Made by a program: the position numbers and the translations under genes. A DNA stretch of 64,000 nucleotides from Candidatus Harpocratesius repetitus. GTDB lineage: Archaea; Asgardarchaeota; Lokiarchaeia; Sigyniarchaeales; Promethearchaeaceae. Location: positions 1,599,666-1,663,665 of the forward strand of contig JAIZWK010000001.1 in assembly GCA_021498095.1 (NCBI GenBank), read 5' to 3'. Position 1 is the stretch's first letter, and the number at the start of each line of letters is the position of its first letter. Shown piece by piece: positions 17,056 to 25,939 of the stretch. The notes beneath the pieces were generated by a model. The model did no database searches. It had not been told where the DNA came from and worked only from the letters and a program-made list of their open reading frames with translations.

Positions 17056-17481
17056 TTATTGTTCTTCTTCAACTTTTACTGTTATTTTCGGCTTTTTAGT
17101 GAAACTCACTTTCAATAGACCATTTTTAAGTCGAGCTTTCACTTTTCTTTCTTCAATTTCATCATTAACTGGAATTTCAACCTTAACTGGGCGATTCCAA
17201 ATATATTTTCCCATTGAGACAATTTTGTGGGCTTTTTCTTTTTCTTCTGTATTTTTTGCTTTTTCAGATGTATTCGGTGGTTCTGCTTCGATATTAATCG
17301 AATTTCGCGATAAAGAGATATGAACGGCATCCGCTTTGAAACCGGGTAAAGGCATGGTGATTAGATATTCGTCAGCTGTTTCTTCTAAATCGTATGGCAT
17401 AAATGGGGCATATTGATGTAATATCTGGTCCCAAGGTGGATGATTATAACCGCATTTTATATGTGCAAATTGATATGTCAT
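17056..17481 (-). CDS. Small heat shock protein (Hsp20/alpha-crystallin), copy 1
   Basis: A 141-residue ATP-independent chaperone. The alpha-crystallin domain spans about residues 30-125: YLITMPLPGFKADAVHISL, then SINIEAE, and the C-terminal VKARLKNGLLKVSFTK that carries the conserved A-x-x-x-n-G-v-L motif. A Lys/Glu-rich loop sits in the dimerisation loop. The C-terminal tail ends PKITVKVEEEQ, with an I-x-V motif used for oligomer contacts. A good Shine-Dalgarno (AAAGGAG) precedes ATG 17481. It is the last gene of a PadR-hsp20-small-hsp20 operon and shares the FMPYDLxET motif with its paralogue at 17783. Confidence 0.92.
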   Translation of the reverse strand: MTYQFAHIKCGYNHPPWDQILHQYAPFMPYDLEETADEYLITMPLPGFKADAVHISLSRNSINIEAEPPNTSEKAKNTEEKEKAHKIVSMGKYIWNRPVKVEIPVNDEIEERKVKARLKNGLLKVSFTKKPKITVKVEEEQ

Positions 17482-17504
17482 AATATTGTACTCCTTTTGA
17501 AAGT

Positions 17505-17738
17505 TTAATAAAAAAATGGAAATCTCTCTTTCAATGATTTTAAAGCTTCACTTTTTTCGTCGAAATGATTGAATTCAATTGTATTTACTTTCCCTTTACG
17601 AGCAACATGCCAATCTTTAGGATTCGCCTTTGAAGGATGTTTGATATATACTTTTAACTGATCTTCTGGGCAAAGTATTTCTTGTGAGAAAATGGGAATC
17701 CAAGATGGATTCTGTATTTCTCTGATTGAAAGGCTCAT
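17505..17738 (-). CDS. Small hypothetical protein in the heat-shock operon
   Basis: A 77-residue protein of unknown family, with one cysteine (EILCPEDQLK) and a predicted beta-rich core (LKVYIKHPSKANPKDWHV). It lies between the two small heat shock genes with short gaps (23 and 44 bp), and a purine-rich AGGAG-like leader precedes the ATG at 17738. Its conserved placement would point to a co-chaperone or stress role; this is inference only. Confidence 0.65.
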   Translation of the reverse strand: MSLSIREIQNPSWIPIFSQEILCPEDQLKVYIKHPSKANPKDWHVARKGKVNTIEFNHFDEKSEALKSLKERFPFFY

Positions 17739-17782
17739 ATTTATTCGTCTCCTGAAGAAAAAAATGGTGATAAGAATGAAAA

Positions 17783-18241
17783 TTACAGAATTTTTGAAAA
17801 CTCTACTCGTAAAATACCTTTATCCAATTTTGCTTTTACTAAATTTGGATCCACGTTGTGTTCGATAGGTATTTCGACATGAATAGGACGTTCCCAAAAG
17901 AAATGGCTCCAAGCAATATGGCACTTATGTTTCTTGTTTTCATCTTTATTTTTAGTTTTTGATTGATTTTTACAAAGATTTGCTTCAATGTGGATGTGAT
18001 TATCAGCAGAAAGAGAAATGTTAATATCTTGCGGTGATAATCCAGGAAGTGGCATTTCAACAATATAATGTGTTGATGTCTCTGTAAGATCATATGGCAT
18101 GAATGTTTCTAATTTGTCAATAGGGACGAATTTCAAATATGTCTGCAATGTATGTAATAGCAAATCTTTTTCTTTCTGCGATAAATAACTATCAAATGGG
18201 GGTAGGGAAAAAAACTCTGTGAATTTGGAATCGTTAGGCAT
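17783..18241 (-). CDS. Small heat shock protein (Hsp20/alpha-crystallin), copy 2
   Basis: A 152-residue alpha-crystallin protein. The domain covers about residues 50-150: HYIVEMPLPGLSPQDINISL, then HIHIEANL, and the closing VKAKLDKGILRVEF. A Lys-rich, Cys-containing loop (NQSKTKNKDENKKHKC) replaces the usual dimer loop. The N-terminal 45 residues are its own. ATG 18241 has a GGTGA ribosome-binding sequence 8 nt upstream and is preferred over GTG 18280, which would overlap the PadR gene by 16 nt. It is more diverged than copy 1 and lacks an I-x-I/V tail, so it may work only in mixed oligomers. Confidence 0.88.
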   Translation of the reverse strand: MPNDSKFTEFFSLPPFDSYLSQKEKDLLLHTLQTYLKFVPIDKLETFMPYDLTETSTHYIVEMPLPGLSPQDINISLSADNHIHIEANLCKNQSKTKNKDENKKHKCHIAWSHFFWERPIHVEIPIEHNVDPNLVKAKLDKGILRVEFSKIL

Positions 18242-18264
18242 GATGATTTTCACCACTGGTTTTT

Positions 18265-18843
18265 CTAATCCTGCTCCCACACAACTTTTACTGGTATTAT
18301 TTTCGTTTTTTCCTTTAATTCTGCAATTTTTTCTTCAATCACCTTGATGTCTTCGTCAATATTTTGAGTGTAGTCGTTTAACCATTGTGTTGCGCGTTCT
18401 TTTTCTCGTTTCAGCTGTTGTTTAAGATTTTCTAATTCCTTGATATTCCATTTTGTTGGAGGCTGCTTGAATTGGGAGATTCCAAAGAAGCAGGGATTCT
18501 TAAAAAGGTGGACATCAAGGGGGATTCCTTGATTCATTGGTTTAATGAGAATTTTAAAGAACGTGGGCAAAAAATTCATGCTGAGATTGAGTGCGTCAGG
18601 GATATGTTGGGTTATATATTCTTTTCCCGCTTGAGTGATTGTATACTTGGAATCGACTTTTTTTAAAGCACCTTGTTCAAGTAATTGTTTTAATTTTGGA
18701 TAAATAGTTCCGGGTCCTGGAGTCCAAGCGGGGGCGAATAGTTCGTTGATTTTTTTCACGATGGAATAGCCGGTGATACCATTAGAATGATTGTTGATAA
18801 TGGATAGTATGATAAGTTGATGGTTTTCTGGTTGAAAGAGCAT
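18265..18843 (-). CDS. PadR-family transcriptional regulator of the heat-shock operon
   Basis: A 192-residue PadR regulator. The N-terminal winged helix is clear: ITGYSIVKKINELFAPAWTP, then GTIYPKLKQLLEQGALKKVD and a TITQAGKEYI wing. The C-terminal half is a long helical dimerisation arm (residues 125-185). It is the first gene of the operon and palindromes in its leader (18873-18959) point to autoregulation. PadR proteins usually sense phenolics or drugs, so a PadR in front of hsp20 genes suggests a local stress-sensing role. The trigger is unknown. Confidence 0.9.
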   Translation of the reverse strand: MLFQPENHQLIILSIINNHSNGITGYSIVKKINELFAPAWTPGPGTIYPKLKQLLEQGALKKVDSKYTITQAGKEYITQHIPDALNLSMNFLPTFFKILIKPMNQGIPLDVHLFKNPCFFGISQFKQPPTKWNIKELENLKQQLKREKERATQWLNDYTQNIDEDIKVIEEKIAELKEKTKIIPVKVVWEQD

Positions 18844-18872
18844 GAAATATCACAGCATGAAGTTGGAAGAGT

Positions 18873-18959
18873 ATTCGAAAATCGAATAATCTTAATTGAT
18901 AATAGAATACAACGATATTTAAATGTTTGGTTATCGAACATGAATGTTCGAAATTCGAA
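18873..18959. promoter_or_regulatory. Cluster of TCGAA palindromes, probable PadR operator
   Basis: Three inverted repeats lie upstream of the padR start at 18843. ATTCGA-AAA-TCGAAT is at 18873-18887, CGAACAT-GA-ATGTTCG at 18935-18950, and TTCGAAATTCGAA at 18947-18959 overlaps the second. A T/A-rich element near 18914-18922 (GATATTTAAA) lies between them and could be the TATA box. The arrangement suits looping or cooperative repression by a dimeric PadR. Confidence 0.65.
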
Positions 18960-19098
18960 TATTATGTTTTCTTGAAATTCGTTTTTCTTATTTTTTTGTT
19001 CGTAACAGCAGTAATACAGTTATTCCATATTTGGAAATTTTTCAGTAATCTTTCCGAAGGCATTGGTTTAATAGTTATGTAATGGTGAATAATATAGA

Positions 19099-20079
19099 AT
19101 GTTCCATAGTAAATCTGATATTGACATCAAAGGATCTGAAGAGGCAAAAGCTTCATCATCATTCACAAAATTCAATCCACAACATATCAAGTATCTATGG
19201 ATCATTGAAAAACATTCTTCAAAATCGCTCTTTTATCATGAATTGGAAAATGTTCAGACTTTAGATGGTATGCTCTTATCTGGGCTGCTTTCTGCACTTA
19301 ACAGTTTTTCTGAAGCAGAGTTGGGTGACTCTGGGATTGAATCTATTGAAATGGGTGGATTAAGATGGGTTTATTTAAACAATCCAGAGACTCATTTAAT
19401 GTTAATTGCAGCATCTGATAAACAAACACAAGCACCTTTGATAAAAGCTAGGTTAAAAGTAATACATGATATGTTTATTCGTGATTTTCAAATAAATGAT
19501 GAGTTTTGGAAGAAATGGGATTTTGAAATTGCTCAATTTCGCCGATTTTCCGAAGTAGTTGAAACTCTTTATCAGCAATGGTCACAAGCTGATCATATTA
19601 TGAATGTAGGGGCTTTGTTTGATTTAATGGGTATTTTTCAACAAATCTTTTGTATATTTATTAATATCGTGAATGATAATTTTGCGGGTTTAAAAAGACA
19701 TATTGTATTAGAACGACTTCATCGCTATAGAGATAAACTTGAATTATGGTATCACAGGCAGAATTTAAGCGATAGTTATCGAGTAATTGAAATTTTCATA
19801 CCTTCGATTGATTTAATTACAGATGAGATAATTTTTAGTGAAGCTCCTGCAACAAACATTTTTGGGTTAAATCCTGTTGGGCTAAACCAAGATGTGTTGA
19901 TTCCGCTATTTTATTTAGTGTTACATCATTTTCAGAATGTATTGCAGAGAGAATTGGGTGAAAGACTGTATCTTTCTATCGTTAAAAAAGAAATTATCCC
20001 ATTTTTATTACAAAAGTGGGAAATTTTGAAATCAATGGAATTGAATAAACTATTATTACAACTATTTTTTGCAGACTGA
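19099..20079 (+). CDS. Protein with N-terminal longin-like domain, Asgard type
   Basis: A 326-residue soluble protein. Residues about 28-135 show the longin-like pattern YLWIIEKHSSKSLFYHEL (two strands with a turn), a helix LLSGLLSALNSFSEAELG, then strands in LRWVYLNNPETHLMLIAAS and a long final helix ending VIHDMFIRDFQ. The C-terminal 190 residues are helical and of unknown family. This combination recurs in Asgard genomes, where longin and Roadblock domain proteins are thought to control Ras-like GTPases. It is a single gene divergent from the PadR operon. The domain call is by pattern and should be tested by structure prediction. Confidence 0.65.
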   Translation: MFHSKSDIDIKGSEEAKASSSFTKFNPQHIKYLWIIEKHSSKSLFYHELENVQTLDGMLLSGLLSALNSFSEAELGDSGIESIEMGGLRWVYLNNPETHLMLIAASDKQTQAPLIKARLKVIHDMFIRDFQINDEFWKKWDFEIAQFRRFSEVVETLYQQWSQADHIMNVGALFDLMGIFQQIFCIFINIVNDNFAGLKRHIVLERLHRYRDKLELWYHRQNLSDSYRVIEIFIPSIDLITDEIIFSEAPATNIFGLNPVGLNQDVLIPLFYLVLHHFQNVLQRELGERLYLSIVKKEIIPFLLQKWEILKSMELNKLLLQLFFAD

Positions 20080-20146
20080 GCAGATACATGCAAAATCTCC
20101 TTTGTAACCAAAATCAATACCAAGAACAAAGAAATAAAAAAAGTGC

Positions 20147-20542
20147 TTATTCTTTTATCGCAGTTGCTTTAATTTCAATAAGGCAATCTTTAGGAAGACG
20201 AGCCACTTCCACAGCTGCACGAGCAGGATAACCTGTATCTTTACAATAGGGTTCGAAAGTTTCGGCATAAATCTTATTCATTACGCCAAAATCATTCATA
20301 TCTTTGAGAAACACTTCACAAATGACTATATCTGCTAAAGAATAACCTGCAGCATCAAGAACTGCTTGAATATTTGCGAAGACTTGACGAGTTTGTGCTT
20401 CTATCCCTTCTGGAATTGTTCCTAGATCTTTATTAATTGGAATTTGACCTGATAAATAGAGTGTTTTATTAGTTTTTACTGCATGTGAGTAAGGCCCCAC
20501 AGCTGCAGGGGCATTTGAAGCGTTAATTATTTCTTTAACCAT
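20147..20542 (-). CDS. ridA: RidA family (YjgF/YER057c/UK114) protein
   Basis: A 131-residue enamine/imine deaminase. The sequence shows [20 protein letters not shown] near the start, [20 protein letters not shown] in the middle, and the C-terminal [20 protein letters not shown] with the Arg that holds the substrate carboxylate. The protein removes reactive 2-aminoacrylate and related imines formed by PLP enzymes. Length is typical. It is a single-gene unit; the 250 bp to the divergent Nudix gene hold the two promoters. Confidence 0.95.
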   Translation of the reverse strand: MVKEIINASNAPAAVGPYSHAVKTNKTLYLSGQIPINKDLGTIPEGIEAQTRQVFANIQAVLDAAGYSLADIVICEVFLKDMNDFGVMNKIYAETFEPYCKDTGYPARAAVEVARLPKDCLIEIKATAIKE

Positions 20543-20793
20543 GATTGAACACCGAGTAATTACTTTTACTTAAGAAAAGTAATATGATAAATGGAATGAA
20601 ACATAAAAAATTCACTCTTTTAATATTAATATAGTAGGATAGATAAAAATTCAAAAAAAAATCAAGATTCTTTGTATTCTGCCTTAATTCACTACAGAAT
20701 TAAATGATTAATAATTTATCTATCAATATTTTCGATTTTCTTAAGATGAAAGATTACCAAAAGAAATTATTTTAATAAATAATTATTTTGAAT

Positions 20794-21291
20794 ATGGTTA
20801 AATGTAATGAAGATAGATTTACACCTGAGCAAAAGCTAAAATTCGATCTTCGTCATTATCCTGTTCGTCCTCATGTAGGTGTTGGAGGTGTCATTTGCTG
20901 GAAGGATTATGTAGTGATTGTAAAAAGAAAATATAATCCAAATAAAGGAAAATGGGCAATTCCTGGAGGGCATTTAAAATTAGGTGAACGCGCCTCAGAT
21001 GGTGCATTACGTGAATGCATGGAAGAAACAGGTTTATTTCTTGAAGTGGGAGAATTGGCTTCAGTGATTGATAAGATTGATTATGATTCAAATGGAAAAA
21101 TTGAATATCATTATGTTCTTTGTGATTATTGGATGATTATACCAAATGCTGAATCATTTAAAGAACCTCCTCGGTTAATTCCTCAATCAGATGTAATTGA
21201 TGCGCGTTTTGTTCATTTCGAAGAATTATCAAACTATGAACTTACACCAACTGTGAAGAAATTATTTATAAATCTAAAAATTTTTAAGTAA
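20794..21291 (+). CDS. Nudix hydrolase
   Basis: A 165-residue Nudix protein. The full Nudix box is present: GGHLKLGERASDGALRECME followed by ETG, matching GX5EX7REUXEEXGU. Around it are PHVGVGGVICWKDYVVIVKR and WAIPGG, typical of ADP-ribose or nucleotide-diphosphate pyrophosphatases. A C-terminal helix (FEELSNYELTPTVKKLFINL) completes the fold. Substrate specificity cannot be read; an ADP-ribose or NADH-type role is common. ATG 20794 is used, as TTG 20788 adds only two residues. Confidence 0.92.
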   Translation: MVKCNEDRFTPEQKLKFDLRHYPVRPHVGVGGVICWKDYVVIVKRKYNPNKGKWAIPGGHLKLGERASDGALRECMEETGLFLEVGELASVIDKIDYDSNGKIEYHYVLCDYWMIIPNAESFKEPPRLIPQSDVIDARFVHFEELSNYELTPTVKKLFINLKIFK

Positions 21292-21357
21292 TTCTATAAA
21301 CAGAAAAAATATTTTAATATAGAATTCAAATTATAAAAAATGAAAAATTATTAAGAA

Positions 21358-21831
21358 TCAATAAGAATTACCGCAGTTAGGACAAAATTTACCTCCTTGA
21401 GTCACTTCATGCCCACAGTATGGGCAAAATCGAGGGGAATCACGTGATGTTTTAGATTTTTCAATATTAGAGACAGATGTTTTTTCATTTTCCATTTGTG
21501 ATTGCTTATGCATTCTTTCTTTTTCTTTCCATTCTTTGTGTTTCTTCTGAATTATTTGTTTTGTTTCAATAGAAAGTTCTTTTATTCTCTTAGCAGTGGT
21601 TTTTGCTTGTTCTTTAATTTGCTTCGATAATTTTTTCGATTTTTTTTTGATGGTTTTTGATTTCTCTTTTACTTGAATTTTAAGTTTTTTTCCTTTTGCT
21701 TTTAAATAATCTTTTAATGGAATTTCTTCAAAAGAACCTTTAGATTCATCACATTTTGAATTTGAATGATCTTTACTGCTATCTATTTTTTTTTCGTCTT
21801 TATAATAATTTAAGTTTGAATTTTTTGCCAT
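21358..21831 (-). CDS. Coiled-coil protein with C-terminal zinc ribbon
   Basis: A 157-residue protein. About 90 central residues are Lys-rich and helical (for example KSKTIKKKSKKLSKQIKEQ). The last 25 residues form a double-CxxC zinc ribbon, FCPYCGHEVTQGGKFCPNCG. Such small zinc ribbons often tether regulators in archaea, but no function can be given. It is on the same strand as the thiamine pyrophosphokinase 155 bp upstream. Confidence 0.75.
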   Translation of the reverse strand: MAKNSNLNYYKDEKKIDSSKDHSNSKCDESKGSFEEIPLKDYLKAKGKKLKIQVKEKSKTIKKKSKKLSKQIKEQAKTTAKRIKELSIETKQIIQKKHKEWKEKERMHKQSQMENEKTSVSNIEKSKTSRDSPRFCPYCGHEVTQGGKFCPNCGNSY

Positions 21832-21986
21832 AATGCTTACCTTAAATGAGTAATCAAGATTAGGATGATATATTTGATATATTTGTAATAAAATATAACC
21901 CTTTTTCAGATTAAATATTTCTAATTATTAGTAGAATTTAATCAATCTAAAAGCATTTGGAGTCTGGTAATTAGCAATCTTACTTT

Positions 21987-22661
21987 TTATTCAAATTCTT
22001 TCCAAATAACGGATAAATCTTCAATAAAAAGCTGGAGATTGCCTGAGTCAAAGAATATCTGAACATTTCCATCACTTACATTACTTAAGGTTAACGATGA
22101 TTGCTGTAAATTTTGGTTTTGTAGAGGATATTCACATCCTGAAAGATTAACATTACAACATTCAGAATATGGAATAAGAGAAAAAATTTTTCCTTTTTTG
22201 ACAGGAATTTTGTATTTTTTCAAAGGAGATAAAGCTTTTAGGCATCCACTTGCACTGATCAACCAAAATTTATCAGGCGCTTTAAACAATAAGAGTTTAT
22301 TAAAAAGATCGTGATCTAATCGTCCTCCTATCATATTGATTCCTAAAACTAGTTCAAATTTTTTCTCTAATGAATAATTTAGTGCAATTTCTGTATCTGA
22401 TCGATTTTTTTTAGATGGAAATGATATTTTTTTTGTTTTAGAGAATGAGTTCAAAAGATCAGGATCGACAGAATCAAAATCTCCAATAATTAAATCAGGA
22501 GAAATATGATTTTTCCATGCAAATTCTAATCCTTTATCGATTGCGATAATAAAGGCATGCTTGAGGATGATTTCTGGAATTACTTCAAAAGATTTAATGT
22601 CAAATTGAGGACTCCCAGAAATAAGAAGTGCAGTTTTTTTTTGTAGATCCCGATTATTCAT
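21987..22661 (-). CDS. Thiamine pyrophosphokinase
   Basis: A 224-residue kinase that converts thiamine to thiamine diphosphate. The family core is clear: FIIAIDKGLEFAW, then PDLIIGDFDSVDPDLL, then ISFPSKKNRSDTEIALNYSL and NMIGGRLDHDLFNKLL. The C-terminal beta domain is shorter and more divergent than in bacterial enzymes. Archaea use relatives of this fold for 6-hydroxymethylpterin diphosphokinase, but the thiamine transporter directly upstream on the opposite strand favours thiamine. ATG 22661 is preferred over TTG 22667. Both genes share the 146-bp divergent promoter region. Confidence 0.85.
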   Translation of the reverse strand: MNNRDLQKKTALLISGSPQFDIKSFEVIPEIILKHAFIIAIDKGLEFAWKNHISPDLIIGDFDSVDPDLLNSFSKTKKISFPSKKNRSDTEIALNYSLEKKFELVLGINMIGGRLDHDLFNKLLLFKAPDKFWLISASGCLKALSPLKKYKIPVKKGKIFSLIPYSECCNVNLSGCEYPLQNQNLQQSSLTLSNVSDGNVQIFFDSGNLQLFIEDLSVIWKEFE

Positions 22662-22807
22662 AATCAAAAATACGTGCCTTTATTAAAAAAAGTTCACTCA
22701 AACAAAATTTGTTAAAAATGTTCCTCAGAAATGGTGTTTTGCGGGAAAATTATGGGCTATAGAACCAAAAAGTAAAAAATTTTTATATATTTGTTTCTCC
22801 AATTTAC

Positions 22808-24082
22808 ATGATAAAAATGAAGTTCAAAATCATGAAAAAAAATCGAGTTTTTGAAGTTATGCTTCTTTTCTGTCTTTTTTTTGGAATATTTATCTTTCCA
22901 CATTCAATTCGAGCTGTTGCCTCAGAACCTAAATTAACAATTTACACATATGAATCATTACTTGCTGATCCTGGTTATGATTTTATCGAAGGTTACTCTA
23001 ATTATTCTGGAATTCCTAAGGATCAGATTCAATTGGTTGCATTGGAAGATGCAAATAGTTTGATTACACGGTTATTAGGCGAAAAAGAATCTCCAGTTGC
23101 CGATGTTGTGATTGGATTGGATAATAGTTTGATTTTTGAAGCAAAAAGATATAATCTTTTAAAACCTTATTCTTCCCCGTTAATAGAGAATATCTCTTCA
23201 TCTTTGATTAACAATTTAGATCCTGACCACTATCTCTTGCCTTATGATTACGGAATAATTGCCTTCAATTATGACCAGTTGCGAGTTAACACAACTACTG
23301 TTCCAGATCTTGAAAACTTGACTTTGAATAAAATTTTGGATTTGGATTTAGCAAAAAAGATCGTTGTTGAAGATCCTACTTTAAGTTCTCCTGGATTGGG
23401 TTTTTTACTATGGACAATTGCTGTTTTTGGAGATCCTTCTATTAATTTTACTGGAATATTAGGTGATGATTGGCGAAATTGGTGGAAAAGTGCGGCAGAA
23501 GATCTACGGATTGCAAATAGTTGGGGTGCTGCATTTGATATTTACGATGAACCAAACGAAAATCGTCCAATAATGCTTTCTTATGGTACAAGTCCTGCCT
23601 ATACTGTATGCCAAGGATGGGGTGATAATCTAAAAGCATTTCTTTCTCATGAGAATGGAACATCAAATGCTTGGTTACAGATTGAAGGAATTGGTTTGGT
23701 CAATGGTGCTTCTCATACAATCGAAGGTCAACATTTTATTGATTGGTTTCTTGGAGAAGAATTGCAAAGTCAAATTGCAGAAAACAATTGGATGTATCCT
23801 GCAAATCAACAAGTTCAAGTATCTTCTTGCTTTAATAGTGCTGCAATTAATCCTGATGATGTAAATATTTTAAATAATTTGATAACTACTTCAATGTTGG
23901 AATCAAATCTTGCTAAATGGAAACAAGATTGGGAAGAAACAATGGTAATGAAGTCTCCTGGTATTTCGGGTTTTCAGAATCCTTTTCTATTTGTTTTCGC
24001 AATAAGTTTTAGTCTTGGGGTAATTTTACTCTTACAGCAGCGAAAAATATTCCAACTTAGAAAGAATGTTTCTCCCGCTTAA
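22808..24082 (+). CDS. Thiamine-type ABC transporter substrate-binding protein, membrane-anchored
   Basis: A 424-residue extracellular binding protein. Residues 1-40 carry a signal segment (VMLLFCLFFGIFIFPHSI). The mature part starts KLTIYTYESLLADPGYDF and includes VALEDANSLITRLLGEKESP and LLPYDYGIIAFNYD, the pattern of ThiB/TbpA thiamine-binding proteins. Residues 390-415 form a C-terminal transmembrane helix followed by basic residues, so the protein is held at the outer membrane face, as is common in archaea. It is the first gene of a three-gene importer and divergent from the thiamine pyrophosphokinase. No TPP riboswitch could be found in the leader. Confidence 0.88.
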   Translation: MIKMKFKIMKKNRVFEVMLLFCLFFGIFIFPHSIRAVASEPKLTIYTYESLLADPGYDFIEGYSNYSGIPKDQIQLVALEDANSLITRLLGEKESPVADVVIGLDNSLIFEAKRYNLLKPYSSPLIENISSSLINNLDPDHYLLPYDYGIIAFNYDQLRVNTTTVPDLENLTLNKILDLDLAKKIVVEDPTLSSPGLGFLLWTIAVFGDPSINFTGILGDDWRNWWKSAAEDLRIANSWGAAFDIYDEPNENRPIMLSYGTSPAYTVCQGWGDNLKAFLSHENGTSNAWLQIEGIGLVNGASHTIEGQHFIDWFLGEELQSQIAENNWMYPANQQVQVSSCFNSAAINPDDVNILNNLITTSMLESNLAKWKQDWEETMVMKSPGISGFQNPFLFVFAISFSLGVILLLQQRKIFQLRKNVSPA

Positions 24083-24101
24083 TCATGTGGAATGAATATA
24101 T

Positions 24102-25859
24102 ATGATTACTAACCGAAGAAATAAAAGCAAATTAAAGAAGAAATTTGGAGTTTTGACCCCTTTTGGAGTGGTCCTTATATGTTTGCTAGTTTTGGTTGCA
24201 TTTTTTCTTACTTTTTTTTATTTTCCTTTAGGAACAGTATTTCAATTTGCTTTTTCACTAAACGATTTTGAATCAAGCAAAACCTTTGCAGAAATTATTA
24301 GTTATTCTTTAAATTTACGAGCACTTCAATTCAGCTTGATTGAAGCATTGATTAGTACTTTTTTTTGCTTAGGTCTTGGAATTCCAGTTGGAATATTTAT
24401 TGCAAAATATCATTTCAAGGGTAGAAAAATTTTTTTACAAATTATGACAATTCCCTTTGTCCTTCCTCCTATTGTTGTTTTAATTGGTTTTGTAATTGTT
24501 TATGGTGATGGTGGGTGGATAAATACTCTCTGGAAGTCTATTTCCAGCGAATCATATGGTTTACTTTCAATTTATGGTAGTTATGTTGGTATAATTCTTG
24601 CTCATGTATTTTATAATATTTCAGTTGTTGTTCAATTCATGATCCCTGCATGGCAACAACTTAATTATGATCAAATTGATGTGGCTCGTTCAATTGGAGC
24701 TTCACAATGGAAAATTTTTTGGAAAATTGTATTTCCACAGATAAGATCTTCTTTAATATCTTCTGCATTACTTGTTTTTATTTATTCTTTCAATAGTTTT
24801 GCAATTGTTTTATATTTAGGAAATGCCCAATTACAAACATTAGAAGTTAGAATCTATAAACTTATGCAGGTTTCATTTGATTATCGTTCTGGAACGATTT
24901 TGGCTATCATGCAATTATTGATTAATATATTACTTATTTTAGCTTATCTTCAATTGGATCGTAGTAAAATAAGAACAAATTCTAACGCAAAAAGCACGTT
25001 TGAATATAAACACATTATTTTTCATAATTTATCTAAAACACAAAAAATGAAGTTAATTGGAAGGGTATTCTTTTTAGGTATTGTCTTGATCTTTGAGATA
25101 CTGCCGTTAATTGCTGTAATAATCACAGCATTTACTCCTATAGGAGAATCAAATTCTATTTTTACAGGATTTTCTTTATTATTTTCTTCCTCTTATGATC
25201 CTTTACTGGGTGCTTCAATTTTTCGATTACTTATTAATACTTTAATATTTGCGTTTATAACTATGATTATAACCCAAATTTTTACTTTTGCTATATTGCT
25301 TATCTATCGTAGGCGTTATCATTCTATTTCTCAATATAAATATTCATCAATTGATAAAATTTTAGCATTATTCATTATACTTCCAATGGCAACTTCCACT
25401 ATTACTCTCGCTCTTGGTCTGTTTCTCCAATTTAAAGATAGTATCCTTTATTTAAAATATCCTTGGGTCCTAATTATTGCTGCTCATATTCTTATTGGAG
25501 TACCTTTTGCAACTCGCACTGTAATCAATGCTTATAATCGAATTGATACTGAATTAATCAATGTTGCTTCAACTTTAGGTGCATCAAATTGGGTTATTTT
25601 TCGAAAAATTGAATTTCCCTTAATTAAACGGAGTCTATTTATTGGCGCACTTTTCAGTTTTGCAATTAGTATTGGAGAATTTGGTGCAACTAATTTTCTG
25701 GCTCGTGGTAAATTCGGTACGCTTTCTTTAGCAATTTCAAAATTGATGTATACAAGAAATATTCAACTTACTGCCAGTATGGCTACGATACTTATTGCAA
25801 TTACCTTCTTATCCTTTATTATAATTCAACATTTAGGAGAATCACGCTTTTGTATATAA
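24102..25859 (+). CDS. Thiamine-type ABC transporter permease, two fused halves
   Basis: A 585-residue permease with about twelve transmembrane segments in two homologous halves, as in ThiP. Each half has an EAA-type coupling loop: DVARSIGASQWKIFWKIVFP near residue 195 and NVASTLGASNWVIFRKIEFP near 490. The halves are joined by a polar linker around residues 285-305. It follows the binding protein by 19 bp and the ATPase gene follows 80 bp later. Iron importers have the same layout, so thiamine is inferred from the binding protein and the divergent kinase. Confidence 0.9.
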   Translation: MITNRRNKSKLKKKFGVLTPFGVVLICLLVLVAFFLTFFYFPLGTVFQFAFSLNDFESSKTFAEIISYSLNLRALQFSLIEALISTFFCLGLGIPVGIFIAKYHFKGRKIFLQIMTIPFVLPPIVVLIGFVIVYGDGGWINTLWKSISSESYGLLSIYGSYVGIILAHVFYNISVVVQFMIPAWQQLNYDQIDVARSIGASQWKIFWKIVFPQIRSSLISSALLVFIYSFNSFAIVLYLGNAQLQTLEVRIYKLMQVSFDYRSGTILAIMQLLINILLILAYLQLDRSKIRTNSNAKSTFEYKHIIFHNLSKTQKMKLIGRVFFLGIVLIFEILPLIAVIITAFTPIGESNSIFTGFSLLFSSSYDPLLGASIFRLLINTLIFAFITMIITQIFTFAILLIYRRRYHSISQYKYSSIDKILALFIILPMATSTITLALGLFLQFKDSILYLKYPWVLIIAAHILIGVPFATRTVINAYNRIDTELINVASTLGASNWVIFRKIEFPLIKRSLFIGALFSFAISIGEFGATNFLARGKFGTLSLAISKLMYTRNIQLTASMATILIAITFLSFIIIQHLGESRFCI

Positions 25860-25939
25860 TTAATCGAAATTTGTATGATAAAATGGAAAATTGATAAATT
25901 CGGAAATGGCTGATTGAATCATTTTGAAGTGAAAATTTA

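Noticed and set aside
18472..18666. Plus-strand 64-residue frame inside the PadR gene
   Set aside because: It is antisense to the PadR C-terminal arm and lacks any recognisable motif or start signal.
22662..22807. TPP riboswitch before the thiamine importer
   Set aside because: The leader was checked for the CUGAGA and ACCUGA-type conserved parts; only a stray CTCAGAAA occurs, without the matching helices.
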